Source: JBFWPF01 sp050250135
Lineage (GTDB): Bacteria > Chlamydiota > Chlamydiia > Chlamydiales > JAFEGQ01
NCBI GenBank assembly: GCA_050250135.1
Contig: JBFWPF010000001.1
Location: 1 to 64,000 of the forward strand
Direction of reading: 5' to 3'
Length of the DNA: 64,000 nucleotides
Below are positions 9,128 through 16,544 of this stretch, in pieces (position 1 is the stretch's first letter; every line of letters begins with the position of its first letter). The notes beneath the pieces are model-generated. The model searched no databases, was not told where the DNA came from, and worked only from the letters and a program-made list of their open reading frames with translations. The position numbers were made by a program, and so were the translations under genes.

Positions 9128-9865
9128 CTAGTTGATGACGGGCCCTAGATGCCATTCCGTTCTGAGCTCTTCATAAGTGCCCGACTCGATTGCCCTCTTG
9201 AGCCCCTTGTTGAAGTACCCGATGAGCCTCTCCCCCTTCCCTTTAAGGGTCACTAGCCGCAGCCCCCGATCCCCCAACGGCTCGGTCACCACCTCCAGTT
9301 TGTCTGCATAAAAGTCGGCCGTGTAGGTATAGGCCAGCAGAGCGGGAATCAACACCGCCTCAACCTCCCCTCGCCAACAGGCCAAAACGGCATCGGAAAA
9401 GGTCCCAAAGTGGGTGACGAGCAGGTCGGGAACCGAAGAGAGGAGGAGAAGATCGGAGGAGCCGAGGACAATCCCCACCTCATGACCCGATAGCCCCTCA
9501 ATTCCTCTGATGGGGGATCCCTTAGGGACCACCAAGACGGGGCCAGTTGCTAGGTAGGACTCGGAGAAATCGAAAACCCTAGCCGCCCCACCCACCGGGA
9601 GAAAGGCGGTCAAGATCCCATCGACCAGCCCCTCCGAAAGGTCCCTCTGAAGGTGGGACCAGGAGGCCGGGTAGAGCTCTAGCCGGAGCCCCTCCTCGTT
9701 GGCAATCCAATGGGAAAGGGCGTCCGAAAAGGCGGTCACCTCCACCTCCCTTCCCGGAAAGTTGTTGGGGAACCAGTTTGGGTCCCGGGCAACCTTCCAA
9801 GCCCCTGAACGTGAGGGACTACAACAGGCCAACAGGAGACATAATAGGAGCAATAGTCGCTTCAT
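9128..9865 (-). CDS. amino-acid binding lipoprotein (SBP family 3)
   Basis: Periplasmic binding protein of an amino-acid ABC importer, comparable with chlamydial ArtJ/GlnH proteins. The first 16 residues are a lipoprotein signal (lipobox LLAC, followed by a second Cys). The mature part has the family segments RVFDFSESYLATGPVLVVPKGSPI and a hinge region typical of SBP_bac_3. Length (245) fits. No permease or ATPase gene is adjacent, so the carrier must be encoded elsewhere. The ligand cannot be told from the sequence; arginine or glutamine are the usual ones. Confidence 0.8.
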   Translation of the reverse strand: MKRLLLLLCLLLACCSPSRSGAWKVARDPNWFPNNFPGREVEVTAFSDALSHWIANEEGLRLELYPASWSHLQRDLSEGLVDGILTAFLPVGGAARVFDFSESYLATGPVLVVPKGSPIRGIEGLSGHEVGIVLGSSDLLLLSSVPDLLVTHFGTFSDAVLACWRGEVEAVLIPALLAYTYTADFYADKLEVVTEPLGDRGLRLVTLKGKGERLIGYFNKGLKRAIESGTYEELRTEWHLGPVIN

Positions 9866-9920
9866 ACCCCTATTGAAGCGGTTATCCCTAATAATTCCAA
9901 CTCAGTCTCTTATGTATAAA

Positions 9921-9949
9921 TTTACAATAATCTTCTATTAAGTTATAAT
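9921..9949 (+). promoter_or_regulatory. sigma70-like promoter of membrane-protein cluster
   Basis: TTTACA, 17-bp spacer, perfect TATAAT, in a strikingly AT-rich 98-bp gap. A strong ribosome-binding site (AAGGAGG) follows. Likely drives the four-gene paralogous cluster downstream. Confidence 0.8.
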
Positions 9950-9969
9950 AAAAGTAAAGGAGGGTGAAT

Positions 9970-10545
9970 ATGGAAAGTCTACAGCCCCTCACCACTTACA
10001 AGACAGAGATCGATGTCGCCAACAAGGTCATAAAGGTCCTCCCTGCCATCGGGGCTCTCCTAGCCTTTGCTGGCCTGGGGGTCTTCGGCGGACAACTGGG
10101 TTTACTAGGCAACCTTAAGTCGTTCACCGCCCTCCTCCTCATCGGAGCCGACGCCCCAAAGACTAACAAGGAAAACCTTAAAGACCCGGCCTTTTTGGGG
10201 GATAACCTCCTCCGCCTACTGGCCATCCTCGAAGGGGCCCTCAGGCTTGGGTTGATCCGCTCTGCCTCCCCCCGCCTTCTCGAAGTGATTGACAAGGTGA
10301 CCTTCAGCGCAACTATCCTTGCGTTCGGCCTCCGTTTCCTGAAGGCTGACAGAGCCATTGAAGGGGAGAAGTGGACCGAACTTGGGGCCCATCTTCTGGC
10401 GATCAGTGCCTATGTGATCGGCTTTTCAGCAACGGACCGCCGCCTCCTAGCCCTAGGGAGAGCCCTTGTGCTTACTGGGGCGGGCGTTGAAATTTGGTTA
10501 ATGACCAGGCCAAAGAAAGATGAGCCAAAACCTGAAGAAAATTGA
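9970..10545 (+). CDS. hypothetical membrane protein, paralogous cluster member 1
   Basis: I do not recognise this family. The ATG at 9970 is preferred over a GTG two codons earlier because AAGGAGG ends 6 nt before it. The 191 residues contain several hydrophobic segments (about 22-47, 75-95, 105-125, 140-160) with a basic and acidic tail. A motif near residue 100, R-L-L-E-V-I-D-K-V followed by hydrophobics, recurs in the three genes downstream. That suggests tandem duplication. Overlaps the next gene by 26 nt. Many hydrophobic segments in a small protein would fit an inclusion-membrane (Inc) candidate, but there is no direct evidence. Confidence 0.7.
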   Translation: MESLQPLTTYKTEIDVANKVIKVLPAIGALLAFAGLGVFGGQLGLLGNLKSFTALLLIGADAPKTNKENLKDPAFLGDNLLRLLAILEGALRLGLIRSASPRLLEVIDKVTFSATILAFGLRFLKADRAIEGEKWTELGAHLLAISAYVIGFSATDRRLLALGRALVLTGAGVEIWLMTRPKKDEPKPEEN

Positions 10546-11083
10546 GACCGCCACTACCTGTGCCGAGAGAACCCTCCGCACGTTTCAGGGGCTTTGCCTG
10601 GCTGCCTCTCTGCTCGGGCATGGGGGTGGGGAGCGGCTGGCCAAGCTGGCCTTTCACGGCCGTATCGCCATCTATTCTTTAGACCTCCTCAAGGATATTT
10701 ATGGGGTGACCCCCTATGCCGAAGGGGAGGACCGCCGTTTCCCCGACCTAACGGAGGGCAAGTGCCTCACCCTCAAGAACACCTCCCACTTGTGCGGCCT
10801 ATTTGTTAACCTCTCAACGGTAGGGATCCTGGCTACCGATGTGCTCAAAATGCTCCCCAACAACCGGGTCTGCGATATTTTGAATGGGGTGTGCGACCCT
10901 CTCCTGGTCATCTGCTACGTCATCGACCTTCGAACGGGAAGCGATAAGGGGGCGGCAACCGTGACCGCGCTTGACCTGGCCACCTGCCTGGCCCCCTACC
11001 TTGGGGGCTCCTGGGCCCATGAGCTCTATACCATCTCCCTAATCGCCTCGGGGACCTGCGGCCTCTACGTCGCCCTCCGATAA
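10520..11083 (+). CDS. hypothetical membrane protein, paralogous cluster member 2
   Basis: Unrecognised family, 187 residues with alternating hydrophobic helices. It aligns by eye with the next gene: L-K-N-T-S-H-L, a run of hydrophobics with A-T-D-V-L-K, then P-N-N-R-V-C-D-I-L-N against L-K-N-A-T-D-L, A-T-Q-Y-L-K and P-N-R-L-T-Q-V-L-D. Cysteine-rich for its size. Its TAA stop is shared with the edge of a dispersed palindrome copy, which lies directly after the gene. Confidence 0.7.
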   Translation: MSQNLKKIETATTCAERTLRTFQGLCLAASLLGHGGGERLAKLAFHGRIAIYSLDLLKDIYGVTPYAEGEDRRFPDLTEGKCLTLKNTSHLCGLFVNLSTVGILATDVLKMLPNNRVCDILNGVCDPLLVICYVIDLRTGSDKGAATVTALDLATCLAPYLGGSWAHELYTISLIASGTCGLYVALR

Positions 11084-11102
11084 TGTAAAGCAGCTTTACA
11101 TT
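11082..11102. repeat. dispersed palindrome, copy 2 (21 bp perfect)
   Basis: Arms AATGTAAAGC and GCTTTACATT with central A, identical to copy 1. It overlaps the last two bases of the upstream stop codon and lies in the 100-bp gap before cluster member 3. Confidence 0.9.
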
Positions 11103-11183
11103 TCCCATCTTTGTGATTCCTTTGCAGAAATTCCCTAGCGTGCCACCATGTTCTTTGCCAACAACCTGCGGGAGGGCATAGCT

Positions 11184-11948
11184 ATGGGAGCAGACATTGA
11201 ATTCAAAGATTATTTTCACGCATTCAACAAAGCGGTACAAACGAGCGATCGATTTTGCCGACTCTTCCAGGGCGGCGCGGGGATTTTGATCGCCGCGGGT
11301 TTTGGGAACTGGTCTTTTACCGTTCTCGACAGAACTATCACCCTTGCCAATGTGGCCAGTGCTGCCTTGGCAGTCCGAATGACAGGCTACGCAACCGAGA
11401 TTTTCCAAGATGTCGTCCGAATTAAGATAGGCGACTCTTTTGCCGATCTTCTTCCTGAGGAACAAAATAAGGAGCGCGCTTATGGGACCCTGAAGAATGC
11501 CACCGACCTTGGCTTCTTAACTGTCGACCTTGGTTGCTTCTTTATCTTTGCGACTCAGTACTTAAAGGTCATGCAGCCCAATAGGCTAACCCAGGTACTG
11601 GACCAAGTGCTGACACCTGCCTTAACGCTGGGTTTTACAGGAATCCTTATGCAGAAGCACTCGGAGAGGGAGAGACTCTATAAAGAGATTGCAGACAAGA
11701 AGGCCCTTGATAGCACATACCAAGTGCCAGCCGATCTCCAGGAGAAGGTCGATACGTTAACTCGTGCCGTTCGCCGATTTTCGCTCGACCTTGCCTTCAC
11801 CCTGATCCCCATCCTCATGGATAAGTTTATTTTTGAGGGGTCGACATGGAAATCGATTGGGCAGGTCTGCACAGGGGGCTATGTCCTCTGGGTCTTCAGC
11901 CAATCGGAAACTGACCTGTGGCGGAAGGTCAAGGCCAAAATCAGTTAG
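11184..11948 (+). CDS. hypothetical membrane protein, paralogous cluster member 3
   Basis: Unrecognised family, 254 residues from the ATG at 11184, which has GGGAGG 8 nt upstream; an ATG at 11148 lacks such a site. Hydrophobic helices near the N-terminus, middle and C-terminus flank a charged segment (about 165-200, K/E/R-rich, probably coiled). The L-K-N-A-T and P-N-R-L-T-Q-V-L-D-Q-V blocks match member 2 and, more weakly, members 1 and 4. It is the longest of the four. Function unknown. Confidence 0.7.
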   Translation: MGADIEFKDYFHAFNKAVQTSDRFCRLFQGGAGILIAAGFGNWSFTVLDRTITLANVASAALAVRMTGYATEIFQDVVRIKIGDSFADLLPEEQNKERAYGTLKNATDLGFLTVDLGCFFIFATQYLKVMQPNRLTQVLDQVLTPALTLGFTGILMQKHSERERLYKEIADKKALDSTYQVPADLQEKVDTLTRAVRRFSLDLAFTLIPILMDKFIFEGSTWKSIGQVCTGGYVLWVFSQSETDLWRKVKAKIS

Positions 11949-11992
11949 AGCTTGAGCTTTGTTCGGGCAGTCTTTATGCTTCATGGGCTGCT

Positions 11993-12598
11993 ATGAACAT
12001 TGAATGGAAGACTTTCGAAGAGGCGGTTGAGTACGGGGAGAAGGGGTCTCGCGTTGTCGATTACCCCCTTCTCCTCGCTTTGCACCTCTTCCCCAATGCC
12101 CCCACCTGGTTAAAAACAACTTCCTACTACCTTCACCACTCCCGCGATTTGATTGAGCTGGGGACCTGCTTTAAAGAGCTGGGGCTGGCCTACCGCGGGA
12201 TGACAGGGATCGATCACACCGAGGGGGCCCGCCTCCACGGGAAACTGAACCCAACCCGGCGGTGGGGAGATGCCTTTATCTGCCTATCGGCCATCGCCAC
12301 CCCCTTAGCTATCGCCCATGAGTGGTGGGACCTTCCCCTAGGGCGGTTCGCCGGGCCGATTGATGCGGTTGGCAAATGGGCCATTGCGATCGGCCATGGG
12401 GTCTCCGTATTCGGGGTCGATACGACCGACAAGGATGAGGAGGATATTCGCAAAGAGCAATTGGATATGTTCTTGGAGGCGCTCTTTTTTGGAATGGAGG
12501 CGGGCTTCCTAGAGGTGGTTCCCGTTCCGCTGCAGACCTTCCTTGCGGTCACCACGGGAAGCTGGGGGCTCTGGCGGATTCACAGCCAACACGGTTGA
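11993..12598 (+). CDS. hypothetical membrane protein, paralogous cluster member 4
   Basis: Unrecognised, about 201 residues. The start is uncertain: the ATG at 11993 is chosen because it keeps the gene clear of its neighbour, but no good ribosome-binding site is seen; an ATG at 11918 would overlap member 3. The block G-R-F-A-G-P-I-D-A-V-G-K-W-A-I-A corresponds in place and pattern to the R-x-x-x-(V/I)-(L/I)-(D/N)-x-V block of the other three. A hydrophilic acidic stretch (DTTDKDEEDIRKEQ) follows. Confidence 0.65.
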   Translation: MNIEWKTFEEAVEYGEKGSRVVDYPLLLALHLFPNAPTWLKTTSYYLHHSRDLIELGTCFKELGLAYRGMTGIDHTEGARLHGKLNPTRRWGDAFICLSAIATPLAIAHEWWDLPLGRFAGPIDAVGKWAIAIGHGVSVFGVDTTDKDEEDIRKEQLDMFLEALFFGMEAGFLEVVPVPLQTFLAVTTGSWGLWRIHSQHG

Positions 12599-12650
12599 GC
12601 GGATCTCCTGTAAGCAGGTAGACTCATTTGCAAAGCTAAGTGAGGTCCCT

Positions 12651-13418
12651 ATGAAGTGGCTCTGGCTCCTCCTTCTTCCCCTTACCCTTGTCGCATCGCC
12701 GGCTCGGGAGGCCTCCCGAGCCCTCCTCTCCCACCTGGCCCTTAAAGGGCATGAACGGGTGCTCGACCTGGGGTGTGGCGACGGATCGCTAACAGCAGAG
12801 ATTGCAGGGCAAGTTCCCGAGGGGTTTGTGCTGGGACTCGACCGGGAAGCGGCGATGATCCGCTTTGCCGAGCAGGCCTACGATCCCGAGCTGATCGCTA
12901 ACCTCCAGTTCCAACGGGGGGATGCCCTCTCTCTTGAGTACCAGGAGAAATTCGATGTGGCCTGCCTTTTAGACTCGCTCCAGTGGATAGAGCACCAGCA
13001 AGGGGCCCTCGCCCGGGTCGCAAAGGGGCTGAAGCAGGGGGGGCGTCTCTGCCTCGTGGTCCCTCTCGAGTCGGAGCTCGATCGGACGGTGGCGCAAGTG
13101 ATGGAGGACAAAAGGTGGCGGAAGGCGGTCGCTGAGATGGAGAGGCCCCGCCTCACGCCGGCCGACAAGGTGGTAGAGCTAGTCCGAGAGGCTGGCCTTG
13201 CCCCCATTCATGTGGAGACGGAGGGTAATCCAGTCTGCTTCCCAAGTCAGGGAGAACTGGCTAGCTGGCTTGCCGACCACCTCCCCGAAGCCCTGGCCAT
13301 TGCGGGGGACCAGCGGATCGTGTTCTTAAAGGAGGTGACCGAAGCCTACCTAAAAAGGTGCGGAGAGCGGCTCTGCGTCGAACGGCCTACCCTCAGTCTG
13401 GTGGCCGTCAAACGATGA
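12651..13418 (+). CDS. class I SAM-dependent methyltransferase with signal-like N-terminus
   Basis: Rossmann-fold methyltransferase: the SAM-binding motif VLDLGCGDGSLTAEIA is near residues 39-54, then an acidic end of strand 2 (GLDREAAMI) and the LDSLQWIEH post-motif. The substrate is unknown; the pattern is closest to small-molecule (Tam/UbiE-like) enzymes. The odd point is the N-terminus, MKWLWLLLLPLTLVASPA, which looks like a secretion signal although SAM is cytoplasmic. There is no ATG, GTG or TTG between this helix and the enzyme core, so the helix is really translated. The stop overlaps the next start (ATGA). Confidence 0.8.
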   Translation: MKWLWLLLLPLTLVASPAREASRALLSHLALKGHERVLDLGCGDGSLTAEIAGQVPEGFVLGLDREAAMIRFAEQAYDPELIANLQFQRGDALSLEYQEKFDVACLLDSLQWIEHQQGALARVAKGLKQGGRLCLVVPLESELDRTVAQVMEDKRWRKAVAEMERPRLTPADKVVELVREAGLAPIHVETEGNPVCFPSQGELASWLADHLPEALAIAGDQRIVFLKEVTEAYLKRCGERLCVERPTLSLVAVKR

Positions 13419-14155
13419 AAATCTGGGCGATTGCCGATCTCCACCTCGCAGTGAGCTGCCCCGATAAGGATATGGCCGTCTTTGGGCCGGCCTGGTCGGG
13501 CTACATGGAAAAGATGGCGGAGCGGTGGAGGGAGCGGATCGGCAAGGAGGATCTGGTCCTGATCCCAGGCGATATCAGCTGGGCGATGCGCCCCGATGAA
13601 GCTCGGGCCGATCTCGAGTGGATCGAAGCGCTACCCGGAAAAAAGGTGATCATTCGGGGGAACCACGACTACTGGTGGACCTCGATTAAAAAGGTACGGG
13701 AGGTGCTCCCCCCCTCCATTGTGGCCCTCCACCATTCGGCGGTGCGGATTGGCGATGTGGCGATTGCAGGGACCCGCCTGTGGGACAGCGAGGAGTACCG
13801 TTTCGATTCGCTGGTTCAGCAGGTCGAAAATCCCCGCGAGAGGGTGGACAAGCCGGTGGTGGAGGATGAGAAGATCTTTGCCCGGGAACTGGGGCGCCTT
13901 GAGATAGCGCTGAAGGCGATCGACCGGAAGGCGCCGCTAAAAATTGTGATGGTCCACTATCCGCCGATCGGCCCCGACCTAGCCCCCTCGAAAGTGTCGC
14001 GAATGTTGGAGGGGGCGGGGATCGATCTCTGCCTCTTTGGCCACCTCCACAACCTGAAGACGAAGGGGCCCCTCTTTGGGGAGGCACGGGGGGTCCGCTA
14101 TCTGCTAACGAGCGCCGACTACCTAGACTTTACGCCATTACAGGTCGCGGGCTAG
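13415..14155 (+). CDS. calcineurin-like metallophosphoesterase
   Basis: The five metal-ligand motifs are in order: ADLHLA (residue 6 on), PGDISW, RGNHDYWW, VHYPP and GHLHN. Length 246 is normal for the stand-alone family. The substrate is unknown; it could be a nucleotide, a phosphodiester or a phosphoprotein. Translationally coupled to the methyltransferase upstream (ATGA). Its 3' end overlaps the convergent gene by 18 nt. Confidence 0.85.
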   Translation: MKIWAIADLHLAVSCPDKDMAVFGPAWSGYMEKMAERWRERIGKEDLVLIPGDISWAMRPDEARADLEWIEALPGKKVIIRGNHDYWWTSIKKVREVLPPSIVALHHSAVRIGDVAIAGTRLWDSEEYRFDSLVQQVENPRERVDKPVVEDEKIFARELGRLEIALKAIDRKAPLKIVMVHYPPIGPDLAPSKVSRMLEGAGIDLCLFGHLHNLKTKGPLFGEARGVRYLLTSADYLDFTPLQVAG

Positions 14156-15139
14156 CTCGAGGAGGGTCTGAGCGTCGGGGTCCTGAAAGGTGAAGGGAGA
14201 GCCTGCAGCGCGCGCCTCTCGCCGCTGGCTGATCTCCTTCATCGCCTGCTCCTCTTCATCCCAATCGAGGCACTGGAAATAGTGGGCACAAGCCCCAAGG
14301 AGATCTTGAAAGTCCTCCTCGGTCTTGAGCATGGGGACCATCTCGGGGAGGAGCTGGCGGAACTGGTCAACACTCCCCACCTGGCAGAGGTGGCTGAGGA
14401 TCTCAAAGTCAAAGTCGAGGTCGGGCTCGATCTCTTCGTCATCGAGCAGCTCCTGAAGCTGATCTTCCGCCTCTTCGGGATCGCTGGGAGCAATTGTCCG
14501 GATGTGGAGGAGATCGAGCCACTTGGGGTCGCTGTGGTAATGGGCAAAGCCCTCGTAGAGCTCGGCCGCATAATCGAAGCGCTCCTCGTCGACTTGGCTA
14601 GCGATGTAGTCATAGAGGAACCGCTCCAGGTCGCTGGCACAGTGAGCCTGCAGGAGGGCAAAGACCTCTTGCGGATCGGCCCCCTCATCGCTGTTCTCGT
14701 CGAGAACCTCCTGGAGGTTGGCCAGCATATCGGCCATCGTCTCCCCATTTTGGGTCGGATCCCGGTCATACTCGAGGATCTGGTGGTCGAGCTCATCACA
14801 GAAAATGGAAAGGGACTGCTTTTCGGGGACGAGGCGGCGCCACAGCTCAAAGAGGGGGAGGTAGATCTGATCGGCGACTTTTGCCGAAATCTGATCGGGC
14901 AGGAGGTCATCGAGCATCTCTTCGGGGGTGTCCCACTCCTCGGCTAGCCGGACAAAAGCATGGGGATCGAGGGTGATCCCATGGTGGGCAAGGCGATCAA
15001 AGAGCGCCTCCATAGAGAGGCTTCGGTAATCCTCTACTTGCCACTCCTCCACCCGATAGGTACCGAGCACCTCATGGGGGCGGGCATGAATTCGGAGCGA
15101 GTTGTAGAGGGCTTTCCGTTCCAAGTCGATAACACTCAT
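14138..15139 (-). CDS. conserved acidic protein of unknown function
   Basis: 333 residues, very rich in Asp, Glu and Leu, with no signal peptide or membrane segment. It looks entirely alpha-helical, with regular helix pairs (LARFLYDYIASQVDEERFDYAAELYEG-like spacing) that suggest a TPR- or HEAT-like scaffold. I cannot assign a function. It is monocistronic and divergent from the MFS gene. Confidence 0.7.
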   Translation of the reverse strand: MSVIDLERKALYNSLRIHARPHEVLGTYRVEEWQVEDYRSLSMEALFDRLAHHGITLDPHAFVRLAEEWDTPEEMLDDLLPDQISAKVADQIYLPLFELWRRLVPEKQSLSIFCDELDHQILEYDRDPTQNGETMADMLANLQEVLDENSDEGADPQEVFALLQAHCASDLERFLYDYIASQVDEERFDYAAELYEGFAHYHSDPKWLDLLHIRTIAPSDPEEAEDQLQELLDDEEIEPDLDFDFEILSHLCQVGSVDQFRQLLPEMVPMLKTEEDFQDLLGACAHYFQCLDWDEEEQAMKEISQRREARAAGSPFTFQDPDAQTLLELARDL

Positions 15140-15233
15140 TTACACAATCTTACCAAGGTTACAGGGATGTTATTTTTTCTACTAGGCCACCTCCCCCTAT
15201 CCATACTATAGACAAGTTTAGAGGTACACCCGC

Positions 15234-16544
15234 GTGAACAAGGTCAGGCTCCTTATCCAGTTTTTCCCGGTGTGGCTGACGGTCTTTGTTGACTTCCTGG
15301 GCCTTGCCCTTGTGGTGCCGATTTTTGCGCCGCTGATCCTAGATGGGAGCCTAGGGATCTTACCGGAGGGGGCCTCGGTGGCGATGCGGGGATGGATCAT
15401 CGGAACCCTGACGGCGATCTACCCGATCGGTCAGTTTTTCGGGGCGCCGATATTGGGAAAGCTCTCCGATCGGCATGGGCGCAAGCCGTGGCTGGTGATC
15501 ACCATTGGAGTAACGGCGATCGGCTATGCCATTTCCGGGATAGGGATTGCCATCGGGGCGCTGACCCCTCTCTACGCAGGGCGCTTTTTAGCGGGGATTG
15601 CGGGAGGAAACACCTCGATCTGCCAGTCGGCCATCGCCGACATCACCCACGACAAGCAGCAGGCCGCCTTTCTGGGCTATTTAGGGCTGGCGATGGGTCT
15701 GGGCTTTACGGTGGGCCCTATTGCGGGGGGACGGCTAGCCGATCCTGCCCTGGTCTCCTGGTTTTCGTGGGCGACCCCCTTTTGGTTTGCCGCTCTCCTT
15801 ACCGCCTTTAACCTGGTGCTGGTCCTCCTCCTTATGCGGGAGACCCTCCACCACAAGCACCGGGTCAAGATCTCCTTTATGAAGGGGCTGGAGAACATCG
15901 GCAGGGCCTTCAAGCTCGCCTCCCTCCGGCAGATTCTGATCGTCTTTTTCTTCTTTGTCCTCGGCTGGTTCTTTTTTGCCCTCTTCTTCCAGGTCTACCT
16001 GGTGCAGAAATTCAACTACACGCCGGCCCAAATTGGAAATGTCTTTACCTACATCGCCGTCTGCTATGCGATCAGCCAGGGAGCTCTTGTGGGGCCGATC
16101 TCAAAGCGGATCCCCCCCCGAACGATCCTGCTTTTCTCCCTGCCGATTCTGGCGGGCCTTTTTTCTCTCCTCCTGATTTTCGAGGTCGACTGGCCCCTCT
16201 TCTTTCTTTACCCTCCGCTGGCCTTCTTTATCTGCCTGACCTGGCCCAACGTGCTGGTGATCCTCTCGAATCTAGCAGGAAAGCAACAAAAAGGAGCGCT
16301 GTTTGGGGTAACCCAGTCGATCCAATCGCTAGCTCAGGCGCTAACGCCGCTGATTTCGGGGCCGCTGATCGCGATCAGCGAGAACCTACCGACGTTGATT
16401 GGGGCGGCCTGCATGGTGATCGGCTGGCTCACCTTCCTCGATATCAGGCGGCAGCGCGGGGTCTCCACCGCCGCAAAAGGAGAGCATTCCCTACCACACA
16501 GAGGGAGCTCAGGGCCATGGCCGTCCCCGCCAACACCGGAGTGA
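15234..16544 (+). CDS. MFS transporter, TetA-like
   Basis: Twelve-helix major facilitator: helix 1 reads FVDFLGLALVVPIFAPL, then the loop 2-3 signature GKLSDRHGRKPWL (about residue 80) and GRFLAGIAGGNTSICQSAIAD in helix 4-5. The nearest pattern is the tetracycline/multidrug antiporter group, but in intracellular bacteria such proteins often carry metabolites, so no substrate is claimed. Starts at GTG. The last 34 codons overlap copA on the other strand (101 nt) and encode a low-complexity Ser/Pro tail, probably an unselected extension. Confidence 0.82.
   Translation: MNKVRLLIQFFPVWLTVFVDFLGLALVVPIFAPLILDGSLGILPEGASVAMRGWIIGTLTAIYPIGQFFGAPILGKLSDRHGRKPWLVITIGVTAIGYAISGIGIAIGALTPLYAGRFLAGIAGGNTSICQSAIADITHDKQQAAFLGYLGLAMGLGFTVGPIAGGRLADPALVSWFSWATPFWFAALLTAFNLVLVLLLMRETLHHKHRVKISFMKGLENIGRAFKLASLRQILIVFFFFVLGWFFFALFFQVYLVQKFNYTPAQIGNVFTYIAVCYAISQGALVGPISKRIPPRTILLFSLPILAGLFSLLLIFEVDWPLFFLYPPLAFFICLTWPNVLVILSNLAGKQQKGALFGVTQSIQSLAQALTPLISGPLIAISENLPTLIGAACMVIGWLTFLDIRRQRGVSTAAKGEHSLPHRGSSGPWPSPPTPE

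Noticed and set aside
12600..12660. Longer methyltransferase start at 12543
   Set aside because: That start lies inside the preceding gene, has no ribosome-binding site and would bury the signal-like helix.
14282..14947. 221-residue open frame opposite the acidic protein gene
   Set aside because: Antisense image of the Glu/Asp/Leu-rich reading frame; no ribosome-binding site, and the minus-strand frame has the better start.
15234..16544. MFS gene as a tetracycline-resistance gene
   Set aside because: The family pattern is shared by many carriers; nothing in the sequence or context shows a drug substrate.
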